64,000 nucleotides of DNA from Flavobacterium sp. CF108 (GTDB taxonomy: Bacteria; Bacteroidota; Bacteroidia; Flavobacteriales; Flavobacteriaceae): contig NZ_FQWW01000002.1 in assembly GCF_900129795.1 (NCBI RefSeq), positions 248,001-312,000 on the forward strand, given 5' to 3'. This document shows positions 1 through 9,458 of this stretch, piece after piece. A model generated the notes under the pieces. The model was not told the origin of the DNA. It saw nothing but the letters and a program-made list of their open reading frames with translations, and did not search any database. The translations under genes were made by a program, and so were the position numbers. Position 1 is the stretch's first letter, and every line of letters starts with the position of its first letter.

Positions 1-881
1 TTCTGGAAATCAGTTATGATGCGTCGCATCGAAGGATATCTCAAAAGAGTAAATTTTCTATTGACGAAACCATCAAACTGGCTAATCATTTTAATATTTC
101 GTTGGATAATTTATTTTCACAAAAGGAAAAAGTCATTGTAGAAAAAACAATCGAAATTGAATCCTTAAAAGATATGCTTCAGTATTTTAAAGCATCGGCG
201 CAGCAGGTTGAAATACTTACAAAAAATCCCAAAACAAAACTTTATTATTCGGCAAAAGATATTCCGTTGTTCTATTTTATGGACGGAACGATTTTGTCAA
301 AATTTAAAGCTTTTGTCTGGCTGAATCTTTTAAATACTAATCAGAAAAAAGTGTCTTTTGAAAACTTTGTTATTGAAGAATCTTTTACTGAATATATGCA
401 GACTTTAAAAAAAGCATATGAAAGTACAACGGTAAATGAAATTTGGAATGACACCACTATAAATAGCAGCTTACAGCAGATTCTTTATTTTTATGAAGCT
501 GGCTTATTAAATTTAAAAAACGCGAATGCACTTTGTAAAGACTTAAAAAGAATTATAAGTTTAATACAGGCAAAATGCAATAATGCTAATAACAACTTTG
601 CTCTTTATTATAATGAACTCATATTGTTGAATAATAACATGCTCATAGAAACAGAAGAAAAACTAACTATGTTTGTGCCTTACACACTTTTGGGTTATTT
701 TATTACAGATAATGAAGACAGCTGTAAAAATGTACATCAGTTTTTTAAACAGCAAATTACTAACTCAATAGCTTTAGGCCAATCTGGAATTAAAGAACAA
801 AACCTTTTCTTTAATCGCGCCATTCGAAAAATAGATTATTATCTCGAAAAAATTAATTCGCAGGTTGATTTACTTTTCTAA
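1..881 (+). CDS. Helix-turn-helix (XRE-like) regulator, 5' end missing
   Basis: The frame is open from the first complete codon at position 3, so the gene begins before the window; the TTG at 102 is internal. The first visible residues (EISYDASHRRISQKSKFSID, then a segment ending in HFNISLDNLF) look like the second half of a Cro/C1-type helix-turn-helix. About 250 residues follow with alpha-helical character and no recognised domain, no signal peptide and no membrane segment. Flavobacteria carry several regulators of this build with an N-terminal HTH and an uncharacterised C-terminal region. DNA binding is inferred from the partial HTH only, and the target is unknown. Confidence 0.7.
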   Translation, partial: LEISYDASHRRISQKSKFSIDETIKLANHFNISLDNLFSQKEKVIVEKTIEIESLKDMLQYFKASAQQVEILTKNPKTKLYYSAKDIPLFYFMDGTILSKFKAFVWLNLLNTNQKKVSFENFVIEESFTEYMQTLKKAYESTTVNEIWNDTTINSSLQQILYFYEAGLLNLKNANALCKDLKRIISLIQAKCNNANNNFALYYNELILLNNNMLIETEEKLTMFVPYTLLGYFITDNEDSCKNVHQFFKQQITNSIALGQSGIKEQNLFFNRAIRKIDYYLEKINSQVDLLF

Positions 882-1087
882 AATAATAAGCCATTTCTAC
901 AATAAACCAATTCATTTCTTTCAGCTGATTTTTTTATTTTGTAAAGCAAATTATAATATTTATTATCGATGAACGGTAATAAACAAATAATTTAACAAAA
1001 AAAACACGACAATGCTTATATTTTCTTAAAGAAATAAAATATCTTTAACCCACCAAAAATAAAACTATTAACCCTAAAAACCTTATT

Positions 1088-1480
1088 ATGGACTTTAATG
1101 TCATTCAAATCACAAGAATTAACACAGTAGATTTTACTTTTACAGACACAGTGAACATTACTTTTCCTGTTCCTCCTTTAGCTTCGGCAAAAATTTACAA
1201 CAATAATGGAGTAAAAACATTAAAAATCTGTGCTACTGTATACATTAACTCAAAAGATTCGCAAAACCCTGTAGTTGGAACATTAACAGAACATGTTAAT
1301 ACTGTCGAAGTTTATTTTGATTACGACTGGGATGAAGAAACACCGAATACTTATGATGTATGGTATGTTGAAATAGATTATACTTCTGAAAGTGTTGAAA
1401 ACATTACTACTGTAATGTCATATTTAAGAAATATTGATCCTGAAACATCAAGAGGTACTACAACACAAGTAGGCAACTAG
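1088..1480 (+). CDS. Small hypothetical protein, 130 aa
   Basis: Begins at ATG 1088 and encodes an acidic protein rich in predicted beta strands, with many Thr, Val, Asp and Tyr residues and no signal peptide, lipobox or membrane segment. I do not recognise the family. The sequence between the preceding regulator and this gene (882-1087) is very AT-rich; TATCTTTA at 1040-1047 resembles a -7 element but has no good -33 TTG. A hairpin follows the stop codon, so the gene probably forms its own transcription unit. Composition and lack of overlap support a real gene; function is unknown. Confidence 0.6.
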   Translation: MDFNVIQITRINTVDFTFTDTVNITFPVPPLASAKIYNNNGVKTLKICATVYINSKDSQNPVVGTLTEHVNTVEVYFDYDWDEETPNTYDVWYVEIDYTSESVENITTVMSYLRNIDPETSRGTTTQVGN

Positions 1481-1492
1481 AAATTAATATTC

Positions 1493-1530
1493 ACATCGCT
1501 TAATTGAAATAATTAAGCGATGTTGCTTTT
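1493..1530 (+). terminator. Hairpin terminator after the 130-aa gene
   Basis: A perfect 13-bp stem (ACATCGCTTAATT, 1493-1505, with 1511-1523) and a 5-nt loop are followed by a T-rich stretch (TGCTTTT). It lies 12 bases after the stop codon of the upstream gene and before the sensor kinase. Confidence 0.55.
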
Positions 1531-1557
1531 CTGTAATTTCAATTCCTAATTTACAAT

Positions 1558-3288
1558 ATGTTAAAAATTAAATTTTTTATCAATATAGTTTTCCTGTGCC
1601 TTCCCTCCTTGTTTTTTTGTCAAGTAAAACCAACTGCTAATACATTAAATAGAATAATTGAGGAGAAGACCAATGGATTCAAAAAAGAAATCGATTTTGA
1701 AAAAGCTAAATCATTTTTTACAAAAAAGGATTGGGATTCTACCTTAACATATTCTATACGCGCATTATCTATCACAAAAAATAAAGAGACCGCTAATTAT
1801 TGCCATTTTTTTAGAGGATACAGTTTTAGAGAAAAAAGACTTTTTAAGCAGGCTCAGAAAGAAATGCTTTTAATATCTCGAAGTTTTAAACTTTACCCTT
1901 TTGTAAATAAAAACCTGGGACAGATTTGTTTGGAATTAAAAGATTTTAAAAAAGCAATCTACTATTTTAATGAGGCAGAAAAAACACCTATCCCTAATAA
2001 TAAAGATTATAAAACAAGTATAATCTATGAGAATCTGGGCATTTGTTATTTACATCTTAACAGTTTTAAAATTTCTGAAAGTTTCTTTTTTAAAAGCCTA
2101 AAATTAAAAGAAAAGGAAGAAGATTTACTTTCCCTTATTGGGTTGTATACTAATATAGCGAATTTGTACTATATGCAATACAAAGATGATCAGGCTATTC
2201 CATATTTTGAAAAAGCCTATGCAATGTCAAAATTTGTAAATCACTTTGAAACAAAAAAAAATGCAGCGCAAAATATGGCTGCTGTCGAAGAAAATAGAAA
2301 AAACTACAAAAAAGCTCTAGAATACAGAAAGGAATGTGAGCAATGGAAAGATTCTCTTAGCAATCAAAATAAAATTTGGGCAGTTGCAGATTTTGAAAAA
2401 AAGTTCGCCGTAGCACAGAAACAAAAAGAAATTAAAGTTCTTAAAGTAGAAAATAAATTGAAAAATACACAGCGTAACACCTTGTTTTTTTCTTCTATTG
2501 GTTTATTATTAATTTTAACCGGCGGAGTTTATTTATACGCACAAAAAGTAAAAAATGGCAAAACCATTTTACGCCAAAAAAACAAACTTGATGAACTTAA
2601 TGCAACAAAAGATCAATTGTTTTCGATTGTAAGCCATGATTTACGCTCATCTGTAAACGCTCTAAAAAACAGTAATTCTAAATTATCTGCCACGCTTGAA
2701 ACTAAAAATTATGACGAATTAAATCATTTAATTATTCAGAACAGCAGTATTGCAAACGGTACTTACAGCTTATTAGATAATTTATTACACTGGGCATTAC
2801 TGCAGACTAAACAATTGTATTTTAATAAAGAATCAATTCATTTATACTCCGTAATACAACAAATCGAATATAATTATAAGCCCTTATTGTTAGACAAATC
2901 AATAACCTTCGAAAATTCGGTTTCAAAAAATATATTTCTGTTTGTTGATCTTGATTCTCTAAAAATTGTATTTAGAAATTTACTAGACAATGCTATTAAA
3001 TTTTCTAATAAGAATGGACAAATTACATTTTCGGCAAATGAAATAGATTCTGATTTTTGTCAGGTCATAATTCAGGATACCGGAATTGGAATGAATGAAA
3101 ACACTATTAAAGAATTGCTTTATGAAGGTGAATTATTAGCTAAAAAAGGTAATTCAGAAATTATAGGAACCGGTTTGGGTTTACAATTATGTAAGCAAAT
3201 GGTAAAGAAAAATTCCGGAACATTTGATATAGAAAGCGAACTCAATAAAGGGACTAAAATGATATTAACATTCCCAAAAACTAAATGA
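1558..3288 (+). CDS. TPR-containing sensor histidine kinase
   Basis: Membrane sensor kinase of 576 aa. Residues 1-21 form a signal peptide (ending LFFC-Q). Residues about 50-265 are helical TPR-like repeats expected in the periplasm. A coiled coil (about 275-306) leads to a single membrane helix (about 309-330). The HisKA domain has its phosphoacceptor in VSHDLRSS (His360), and the ATPase domain shows N (NLLDNAIKF), G1 (DTGIGM) and G2 (GTGLGLQL) boxes. The stop codon lies one base before the ATG of the LytTR response regulator, so the two are co-transcribed and translationally close. The signal is unknown; TPRs in such kinases are thought to bind protein or peptide partners. Confidence 0.88.
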   Translation: MLKIKFFINIVFLCLPSLFFCQVKPTANTLNRIIEEKTNGFKKEIDFEKAKSFFTKKDWDSTLTYSIRALSITKNKETANYCHFFRGYSFREKRLFKQAQKEMLLISRSFKLYPFVNKNLGQICLELKDFKKAIYYFNEAEKTPIPNNKDYKTSIIYENLGICYLHLNSFKISESFFFKSLKLKEKEEDLLSLIGLYTNIANLYYMQYKDDQAIPYFEKAYAMSKFVNHFETKKNAAQNMAAVEENRKNYKKALEYRKECEQWKDSLSNQNKIWAVADFEKKFAVAQKQKEIKVLKVENKLKNTQRNTLFFSSIGLLLILTGGVYLYAQKVKNGKTILRQKNKLDELNATKDQLFSIVSHDLRSSVNALKNSNSKLSATLETKNYDELNHLIIQNSSIANGTYSLLDNLLHWALLQTKQLYFNKESIHLYSVIQQIEYNYKPLLLDKSITFENSVSKNIFLFVDLDSLKIVFRNLLDNAIKFSNKNGQITFSANEIDSDFCQVIIQDTGIGMNENTIKELLYEGELLAKKGNSEIIGTGLGLQLCKQMVKKNSGTFDIESELNKGTKMILTFPKTK

Positions 3289-3289
3289 A

Positions 3290-4036
3290 ATGGATAATAT
3301 TAATGTTTTAATTATAGAAGATGCTTTAGAGCAGAGTGATGAACTTGTAAAAGTATTAGAGAAGAACAACTATAATGTTGCCGGAGTAGCTGCAAATTAT
3401 ACAGATGCACTAAAACTTTTTTATGAAAAGCCTGTTGATATAATTATAATTGATGTTTTTTTGGATGGAAAACCAGACGGAATAACTTTTGCAGAATCTA
3501 TCAATATAATTCCGCATGCGTCTAAACCATTTGTATTTTTAACAAGCTCTCAGGATCGCCAGGTTTTTGAAAGAGCAAAGCTCACAAGGCCTTTTAGTTT
3601 TTTAATAAAACCATTTAATGAGCTTGAAATTTTGTATGCCTTAGAAATGGCTGTAGAGAAATTTTATGAACAAACAAATGTCTTTTTTAGCGAAGAACAA
3701 AATACAGTTATCAGTAATGATTCTCTATTTATTAAAAAGAAAAATTCTTTAAAAAAAGTGTCACTTGAAGATATTCTTTACATTGAAGTTGAAGAACGTT
3801 ACTGCAATATTATAACTGAGAAAGAAAAATTTGTAATTCTAATTTCATTGACTAAAATCAGTGATTTATTAGACAAAAATAAATTCATAAAAACACATCG
3901 CAATACAATTGTAAATACTGATAAAATAGAAGAAATTATTCTGGCAGATAATCTTATCATTTTAAAAGGAAATCATAAAATAAATTTGAGCGACACTTAC
4001 AAAGATTTTATAAAAAAGATGAATATTTTATCTTAG
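3290..4036 (+). CDS. LytTR-family response regulator
   Basis: Cytoplasmic two-component output protein of 248 aa. The receiver domain (1-120) has the acidic pair E10/D11, phosphoacceptor D55 (IIIIDVF), T85 and K107 (FLIKPF). A linker leads to a LytTR DNA-binding domain (about 145-245) with the typical segments ILYIEVEERYCNI and KTHRNTIVN. It starts one base after the upstream kinase stop codon, making that kinase the obvious partner. LytTR regulators usually bind direct repeats upstream of their target genes; I saw no convincing pair next to this operon, so the targets are unknown. Confidence 0.9.
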   Translation: MDNINVLIIEDALEQSDELVKVLEKNNYNVAGVAANYTDALKLFYEKPVDIIIIDVFLDGKPDGITFAESINIIPHASKPFVFLTSSQDRQVFERAKLTRPFSFLIKPFNELEILYALEMAVEKFYEQTNVFFSEEQNTVISNDSLFIKKKNSLKKVSLEDILYIEVEERYCNIITEKEKFVILISLTKISDLLDKNKFIKTHRNTIVNTDKIEEIILADNLIILKGNHKINLSDTYKDFIKKMNILS

Positions 4037-4059
4037 TAAAGATCTAAAATTCAAAAACT

Positions 4060-4086
4060 AATCCTCTTAATAGAGGATTTTTTTAT
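4060..4086 (+). terminator. Terminator of the two-component operon
   Basis: An 8-bp stem AATCCTCT/AGAGGATT (4060-4067 and 4072-4079) with loop TAAT is followed by seven T residues, 23 bases after the response regulator stop codon. Confidence 0.8.
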
Positions 4087-4225
4087 GCTTATTTAAAAGA
4101 AAATATTCCTACATAACAAGCAATTCATGGCGTTCATGACAGAGAAAAAGCGTTTCGTGACATTTTCAGACTTATAGATCGAGATCAAAATTACTTTTAT
4201 CCCACCTAAATGAAAATAGAGATAG

Positions 4226-4477
4226 ATGAAGATAGCATTAACGAGACAACCTGAAATGAAACTTTTGCCAATAATAAAAAAAATAAAAAACAATCCATGG
4301 GTTGGGGTTGTTGTTTCCTTGGCAATAATTATTCCTTGCTTATATAAAATTTTAGATGATGTTACCGTTTTAAGATTAGAATATATCTTACTGGTCATTG
4401 CGTTCCCAATTTATATAAGATCATTAAAAAAAATATTTGACGAAATCCTTGATAACACAGATGATTTCTACGATTGA
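4226..4477 (+). CDS. Small two-helix membrane protein, hypothetical
   Basis: 83 aa from ATG 4226; an internal ATG at 4256 (MKLLPIIKKI) is an equally plausible start. Two hydrophobic segments are visible (about 28-46 and 53-66), ending in a charged tail KKIFDEILDNTDDFYD. It sits alone between two rho-independent terminators, so it has its own transcript. A longer reading frame on the opposite strand (4093-4398) overlaps it, but that frame has odd composition and would be transcribed against the upstream terminator. I do not recognise the family. Confidence 0.5.
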   Translation: MKIALTRQPEMKLLPIIKKIKNNPWVGVVVSLAIIIPCLYKILDDVTVLRLEYILLVIAFPIYIRSLKKIFDEILDNTDDFYD

Positions 4478-4517
4478 AACTTAAATACGCAATTCTAACT
4501 CAATCAAATTATTCGTT

Positions 4518-4553
4518 AAAAACCCTAAATCGTTATTATGATTTAGGGTTTTT
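4518..4553 (+). terminator. Strong hairpin terminator
   Basis: A perfect 14-bp stem AAAAACCCTAAATC/GATTTAGGGTTTTT (4518-4531 and 4540-4553) with an 8-nt loop. A run of A on one side and T on the other suggests it can work in both directions. Confidence 0.8.
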
Positions 4554-4599
4554 GCTATTAATAAAATAAGAAATTATCACAATTTAACAGATATACGTT

Positions 4600-4628
4600 T
4601 TGTTTATAACCTTTTTTTAATAAATTTG
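4600..4628 (+). promoter_or_regulatory. Promoter of the TonB receptor/DUF4249 operon
   Basis: TTG at 4600-4602 and TAAATTTG at 4621-4628 are separated by 18 bases, matching the Bacteroidota sigma-A pattern (TTG about 19 bases upstream of TAnnTTTG). Transcription would start near 4635, leaving a leader of about 34 bases before the TTG start codon at 4669. Confidence 0.65.
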
Positions 4629-4668
4629 GAAACCCCCCAAAACAAATCACTAAAAACCACAGAATCCT

Positions 4669-5412
4669 TTGAAAAATTATCAAAAAAAAATCGTTTTCCA
4701 TGTGTTATTTGGATTATTGTTAAACATTTATGTTATTCATAGCCAAACAAATAACGATGTAAATATTTACAATTGGTTTGACAAAACTGTTGGAAAAGAC
4801 AATCTTGATCTTAATAACGGAACGCCACACACTAATCCGTATCGAACAATTGGAGACAGTCATTTGTATTTAATAAACAAATATGAGCTTGGAAAAATCA
4901 CTTGTGAGGGGCAAAAATATTATGAAGTAAAGCTCAAATATGACATTTACAGAGATATTTTAGTTCTAAATCAATATGGAGAATCTGAAAATATTGGAAT
5001 AAATCTTATTCAAAACAAAGTTGAATCTTTTTCTATACTGGATAAAAATTTTGTCAAAATAGACAGAAAAATTGTAACAGTTCCAGAATTTACACTTGGC
5101 TATTATGAAGAAATTAAAATTGCACCAGATTTTACATTTTACATCAAACATCATAAAGACCTTCAAAAAACAGTATTAGAAACCGGCGTATTCTATACTT
5201 TCAAAGAAAACAATTCTTTTTTTATTGATCTAAAAAACAATATTTATATCATAAAAGGGAAGAATGATATTATCAAACTATTCCCAGAACAAAAAAAACA
5301 AATCAATGGGTTTTATTTACTGAATAGAGAGTTAAAAAAATCTGATTTAAATCAATTTATGAAAAATTTGATGAAATACATTTCTAATTCTCTTTCAATT
5401 CAAACCAAATAA
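4669..5412 (+). CDS. Exported hypothetical protein heading the TonB operon
   Basis: 247 aa starting with TTG at 4669; no ATG is available upstream, and this start gives a good signal peptide (positive KNYQKK, then a hydrophobic core, ending IHSQ at about residue 26). The mature protein is beta-rich and Lys/Asn/Tyr-rich, with no lipobox and no motif I recognise. It ends five bases before the STN-type TonB-dependent receptor, so it is expected to act in the periplasm or outer membrane with that receptor. Its role is unknown. Confidence 0.72.
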   Translation: MKNYQKKIVFHVLFGLLLNIYVIHSQTNNDVNIYNWFDKTVGKDNLDLNNGTPHTNPYRTIGDSHLYLINKYELGKITCEGQKYYEVKLKYDIYRDILVLNQYGESENIGINLIQNKVESFSILDKNFVKIDRKIVTVPEFTLGYYEEIKIAPDFTFYIKHHKDLQKTVLETGVFYTFKENNSFFIDLKNNIYIIKGKNDIIKLFPEQKKQINGFYLLNRELKKSDLNQFMKNLMKYISNSLSIQTK

Positions 5413-5417
5413 GACAA

Positions 5418-8204
5418 ATGAAAAAAATTTTACTCTCCTTTGTTATTTTATTCTCATTTCAATTGTCTATTGCGCAAAATTCTAATGAGAAATTATCAAT
5501 TACATTTAAAGATGAAACTCTTGAAAATGCAATAAAACGCATTGAAACAGCAACATCGTACAAATTTTACTTTGATCCAACATGGGTTAATTCAAATAAA
5601 GAATTGATTTCCGGAGTTTATACTGATGCAGCAATTGATGCTGTACTTAATTCAATTTTAAGCAAAACCGATTTGAATTATATTGTTCTCAAAAACAAAG
5701 TAATTCTAACGCTTAACAGTACAATTCACGATACTCTGCCTTCTAATTATTTTTCTGATGCTCCAGTCGAAACGAATCAAAATAATGGAAATGATCAATC
5801 AGATAATCCAGTATTTTATCAGCAATATGATTCTTTAAACAGCTACAGCGTAACTAAAAAAGCTTCGATCGTTTTCATCGGAAAAGAAAATAAAGATTCT
5901 GTTAAAAGAAATTATACTGTTACTGGTACTATCAGAAATGAAGAAACAGGAAAAGCAGAACAAAACATTTACATTAAAGTAAGAGGAAAAAACATCAACA
6001 CATCTAGTGATCTTGATGGAAATTATACGTTACAGCTTCCGCGAGGAATAAATGTTATTGAAGTAAAATCATTAAGCCACAAAGAAGTTGTGAGAACTTT
6101 AATGGTTTATGATGACGGAAAATTTGATATTGGTATTAATGAAAGATCTAATCAGTTAGATGAAGTTGTTATTAAAAAGAAAGGACAAAAAACAACCGAA
6201 ACTACCGTTTCTGGTTTAGTTTCGATTGATATCGAAGGGATTAAAAATGTTCCTTTAATTCTTGGTGAAAGAGACATTTTAAAAGTCGCTACAACATTTC
6301 CGGGTATTAAAACTACCGGCGAAGGATCTGCAGGATTTAACGTAAGAGGTGGAAAAGACGATCAAAACCTTATTCTTTTAGATAATGCCGTTTTATATAA
6401 TCCGCAGCACTTTTTAGGTTTTTTCTCTGCTATAAATCCTTATACAGCAAAGAAAGCAGATATTTATAAAGGAAGTATTCCGGCAGATTTTGGAGGAAGA
6501 TTATCCTCTGTATTTGATATTACTACAAAAAATGGAAATCCAGAAAAATTCTCAGGTGAAGGTGCCATTGGACCTATAACATCAAATCTTACGCTTAGTC
6601 TGCCAATTCAAAAAAACAAATCAAGTATTATTTTTGGAGGCCGTGCTACTTATTCAGACTGGATTTTAAAATCTCTTGACGATGAAAATTTAAAAAACAG
6701 TCAGGCCGGATTTTATGATGGAATTATTAAATACAACAACGCAATCAACAGCAATAATAATCTTGAAGCAACGGTATATTACAGCCATGATAAATTTAGT
6801 TTAAGTTCAGATTCGATTTATAAATACAGCAACAGACTTGCTTCTTTAAAATGGGACCATACTTTTAACAAAAAAAGCAAAGGCGCTTTAATCTTTACAA
6901 ACAGCGAGTATAAATTTAATATTGACTACGATTCAAATGACATTAATGCATTTGATTTTGGATATAAAGTAAATGAATCTCAATTGCAGTTAAAATTCAA
7001 CTATCAGCTTAATCCAAAACATACTTTATCGTATGGTGTTGCAAGTAAATTATACAATATTTCGCCAGGTTATCAGCATCCAACAAATCCTGATGCCACT
7101 TTAATTTCTACCGATATTGAAAAAGAAAGAGCATTGGAATCTGCTGTTTATTTAGCCGACAGTTATAAATTTAGTGATAAACTATTAATTGATTTAGGTT
7201 TAAGATATTCGTTTTATGCCTCTTTAGGAGAAGCAAATGTAAATACTTATCAAGCCGGCCTGCCTTTAAGCGATGAGACTGTAACTGGAACAGTACATTA
7301 CAAAAAAAATGAAGTCATAAAAACTTATGGCGGACTTGAGCCTCGTTTGGCTGCACGTTATTTTATTACCGAAGATTTTTCTATTAAAGCGGGTTATGAT
7401 GTTACACGTCAATACATTCATCTTTTATCAAGCAACGTTACACAATCTCCAACAGATACATGGAAATTATCTGATTCTAACGTAAAACCCCAAACTGCAC
7501 AGCAAGTTTCTTTAGGTCTTTTTAAAACGTTAAAAGATGAAGAATATGAAGTTAGCTTAGAAGGATATTATAAAAAATCTAAAAACATTTTGGATTATAA
7601 AGTTGGAGCGCAGCTTCTGCTAAATCAAAATGTTGAGACTGAATTATTACAAGGTGAAGGAAAAGCGTACGGAGTTGAATTATTATTAAAGAAAACAACC
7701 GGAAGATTAAACGGATGGATTGGTTACACTTATTCACGTACATTTATCAAACTTGACAGTCAGTTTAGTTCAGAAATTGTAAATAACGGTAACTTTTTCC
7801 CGGCAAATTTTGATAAGCCGCATGACTTAAGTGCGATTTTAAATTATAAATTTACAAAACGTTATAGTTTATCTTCGAATTTCTTATATCAAACAGGAAG
7901 ACCAATAACATACCCAATTGGAACATTTCAATATGGAAATTCCCAATATACATTATATAGCGACAGAAATGCTTATAGAATACCAGATTATATTCGTTTA
8001 GACATTGGTATTAATATCGAAGGAAATCATAAAATTAAAAAGTTAGCGCATAGTTTCTGGAACATTTCTATCTATAATGTATTAGGAAGAAATAATCCGT
8101 ATTCTATTTATTTTGTGACAGATCAAAACGGAAAAGTAAAAGGATATAAAACTTCTATTTTCTCAATTCCGGTACCGAGTATTACTTATAATTTTAAATT
8201 CTAA
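5418..8204 (+). CDS. TonB-dependent receptor with N-terminal STN domain
   Basis: Outer-membrane receptor of 928 aa. Signal peptide 1-20 (ending IAQN); STN domain about 25-95; a low-complexity linker; carboxypeptidase-regulatory-like beta domain about 165-245; TonB-box-like segment LDEVVIKKK; plug about 260-380 (FNVRGGKDDQNLILLDNAVL); a 22-strand-type barrel to the aromatic C-terminus YNFKF. STN domains in this superfamily pass a signal to an anti-sigma factor or act in assembly, but no FecI/FecR pair is present here. Two DUF4249 lipoproteins follow after 3 bases and 57 bases respectively, a pairing common in Bacteroidota. The transported substrate is not evident. Confidence 0.9.
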   Translation: MKKILLSFVILFSFQLSIAQNSNEKLSITFKDETLENAIKRIETATSYKFYFDPTWVNSNKELISGVYTDAAIDAVLNSILSKTDLNYIVLKNKVILTLNSTIHDTLPSNYFSDAPVETNQNNGNDQSDNPVFYQQYDSLNSYSVTKKASIVFIGKENKDSVKRNYTVTGTIRNEETGKAEQNIYIKVRGKNINTSSDLDGNYTLQLPRGINVIEVKSLSHKEVVRTLMVYDDGKFDIGINERSNQLDEVVIKKKGQKTTETTVSGLVSIDIEGIKNVPLILGERDILKVATTFPGIKTTGEGSAGFNVRGGKDDQNLILLDNAVLYNPQHFLGFFSAINPYTAKKADIYKGSIPADFGGRLSSVFDITTKNGNPEKFSGEGAIGPITSNLTLSLPIQKNKSSIIFGGRATYSDWILKSLDDENLKNSQAGFYDGIIKYNNAINSNNNLEATVYYSHDKFSLSSDSIYKYSNRLASLKWDHTFNKKSKGALIFTNSEYKFNIDYDSNDINAFDFGYKVNESQLQLKFNYQLNPKHTLSYGVASKLYNISPGYQHPTNPDATLISTDIEKERALESAVYLADSYKFSDKLLIDLGLRYSFYASLGEANVNTYQAGLPLSDETVTGTVHYKKNEVIKTYGGLEPRLAARYFITEDFSIKAGYDVTRQYIHLLSSNVTQSPTDTWKLSDSNVKPQTAQQVSLGLFKTLKDEEYEVSLEGYYKKSKNILDYKVGAQLLLNQNVETELLQGEGKAYGVELLLKKTTGRLNGWIGYTYSRTFIKLDSQFSSEIVNNGNFFPANFDKPHDLSAILNYKFTKRYSLSSNFLYQTGRPITYPIGTFQYGNSQYTLYSDRNAYRIPDYIRLDIGINIEGNHKIKKLAHSFWNISIYNVLGRNNPYSIYFVTDQNGKVKGYKTSIFSIPVPSITYNFKF

Positions 8205-8207
8205 GAA

Positions 8208-9401
8208 ATGAAAAATTATAAATTTTACAATATTGTAATTTTAATTTTTCTGACTTTCATTCTTAATGGATGCACCGAAACATATCCGTTAATCACCAAC
8301 AGATTTGAAGATGTACTTATAGTTGAAGCCAACATAACGAACGAGCTTAAAAAACAGGAAATAAAACTTACCAAATCTGCAAAGTTTGAAGATGAAGGTT
8401 ATCTTTCAGAAAATGGAGCAGAAGTCTTTATTACAGATGATGCTGGCAATCAATATAATTTTAGTGAAGATTCTGACAAATATGTTTCAAATATAGAATT
8501 TCAGGCTGTTCCTAATACTAAATATCAATTGCACATTAACACCAAAGACGGCAGATCTTTTGAATCATCGCCAGAAACCCTTACAACTATAACGCCTATG
8601 CAAAGTGTAGTGGCAGCGATTGAACAAAAGGATGATAAAAATGGTGTTGGTATTCGTGTAAACAGCTTTGACCCTACCGGCAAATCAATCTATTACAGAT
8701 TTGAATATGAGGAAACCTACAAAGTTATTGCGCCAAAATGGAAGCCAATAAAAATTGAGTGGGATCCAAGCGGAATTCCGGTCTTTTCACCAAATTCATC
8801 AGACACCCAGACTTGCTATGGTTCTAAAAAAAATGTGGAAATATTGTTACTAAGCACAAACAATCTAAAAGAAGATCGTGTAGATTATTTAACTCGATTT
8901 ATTAGTGACCAAGATTATATTATTACACACCGATACAGCATTTTGGTTAAACAATATGTAGAAAGTCAGGCTGCATATAATTATTACAATACATTAAAAA
9001 AAACAGCCGCCTCTGGAGGTACTATCGTTTCTCCCACTCAGCCTGGCCTTTTATTAGGTAATTTAAGATCAATTAATAACGACAGTAGAATATCAGGATA
9101 TTTTGATGTTTGTTCAGTATCTGCTGAACGTATTTATTTTAACTATGAAGATTTATTTCCGGGTAAATTTCCACCTCCTTATTATATAGACTGCACACAA
9201 TTTTGTTATGCCGAAGATCCTTTCAATCCTGATCCTTGCACACACTGTTGTCATTATGCAGATGATCTGTCTCTAGGGAAAATACGCTATTTTTCAGGAA
9301 ATGGCAACGTCAGCCATTTAACATATTGGGTTGACCCTCCATGCGGAGACTGCACGACAATTGCATCTAACGTAAAACCTGCATTTTGGGTAGATAACTA
9401 A
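8208..9401 (+). CDS. DUF4249 lipoprotein, copy 1
   Basis: 397 aa. Lipoprotein signal peptide with lipobox FILNGC (Cys22) followed by TETYPL. The body matches the DUF4249 pattern: a beta-rich N-terminal part (VEANITNELKKQEIKLTKS) and a long beta-rich C-terminal part ending in a Cys-rich tail (CTHCC, then CGDCT). It is about half identical by eye to the next gene, especially near the N-terminus and in the final CGDC motif. The stop codon of the TonB receptor is three bases upstream, so it is probably a surface or periplasmic partner of that receptor. The biochemical role of DUF4249 is not established. Confidence 0.85.
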   Translation: MKNYKFYNIVILIFLTFILNGCTETYPLITNRFEDVLIVEANITNELKKQEIKLTKSAKFEDEGYLSENGAEVFITDDAGNQYNFSEDSDKYVSNIEFQAVPNTKYQLHINTKDGRSFESSPETLTTITPMQSVVAAIEQKDDKNGVGIRVNSFDPTGKSIYYRFEYEETYKVIAPKWKPIKIEWDPSGIPVFSPNSSDTQTCYGSKKNVEILLLSTNNLKEDRVDYLTRFISDQDYIITHRYSILVKQYVESQAAYNYYNTLKKTAASGGTIVSPTQPGLLLGNLRSINNDSRISGYFDVCSVSAERIYFNYEDLFPGKFPPPYYIDCTQFCYAEDPFNPDPCTHCCHYADDLSLGKIRYFSGNGNVSHLTYWVDPPCGDCTTIASNVKPAFWVDN

Positions 9402-9458
9402 AAAAGATGATTTCTTAATAACAAATCAAAATCAGATTAAAAAGAATATATTCAAGCA

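Noticed and set aside
4093..4398. 101-aa open frame on the minus strand overlapping the small membrane protein
   Set aside because: Odd composition, no neighbour in its orientation, and the plus-strand frame has two clean membrane helices and fits between two plus-strand terminators.
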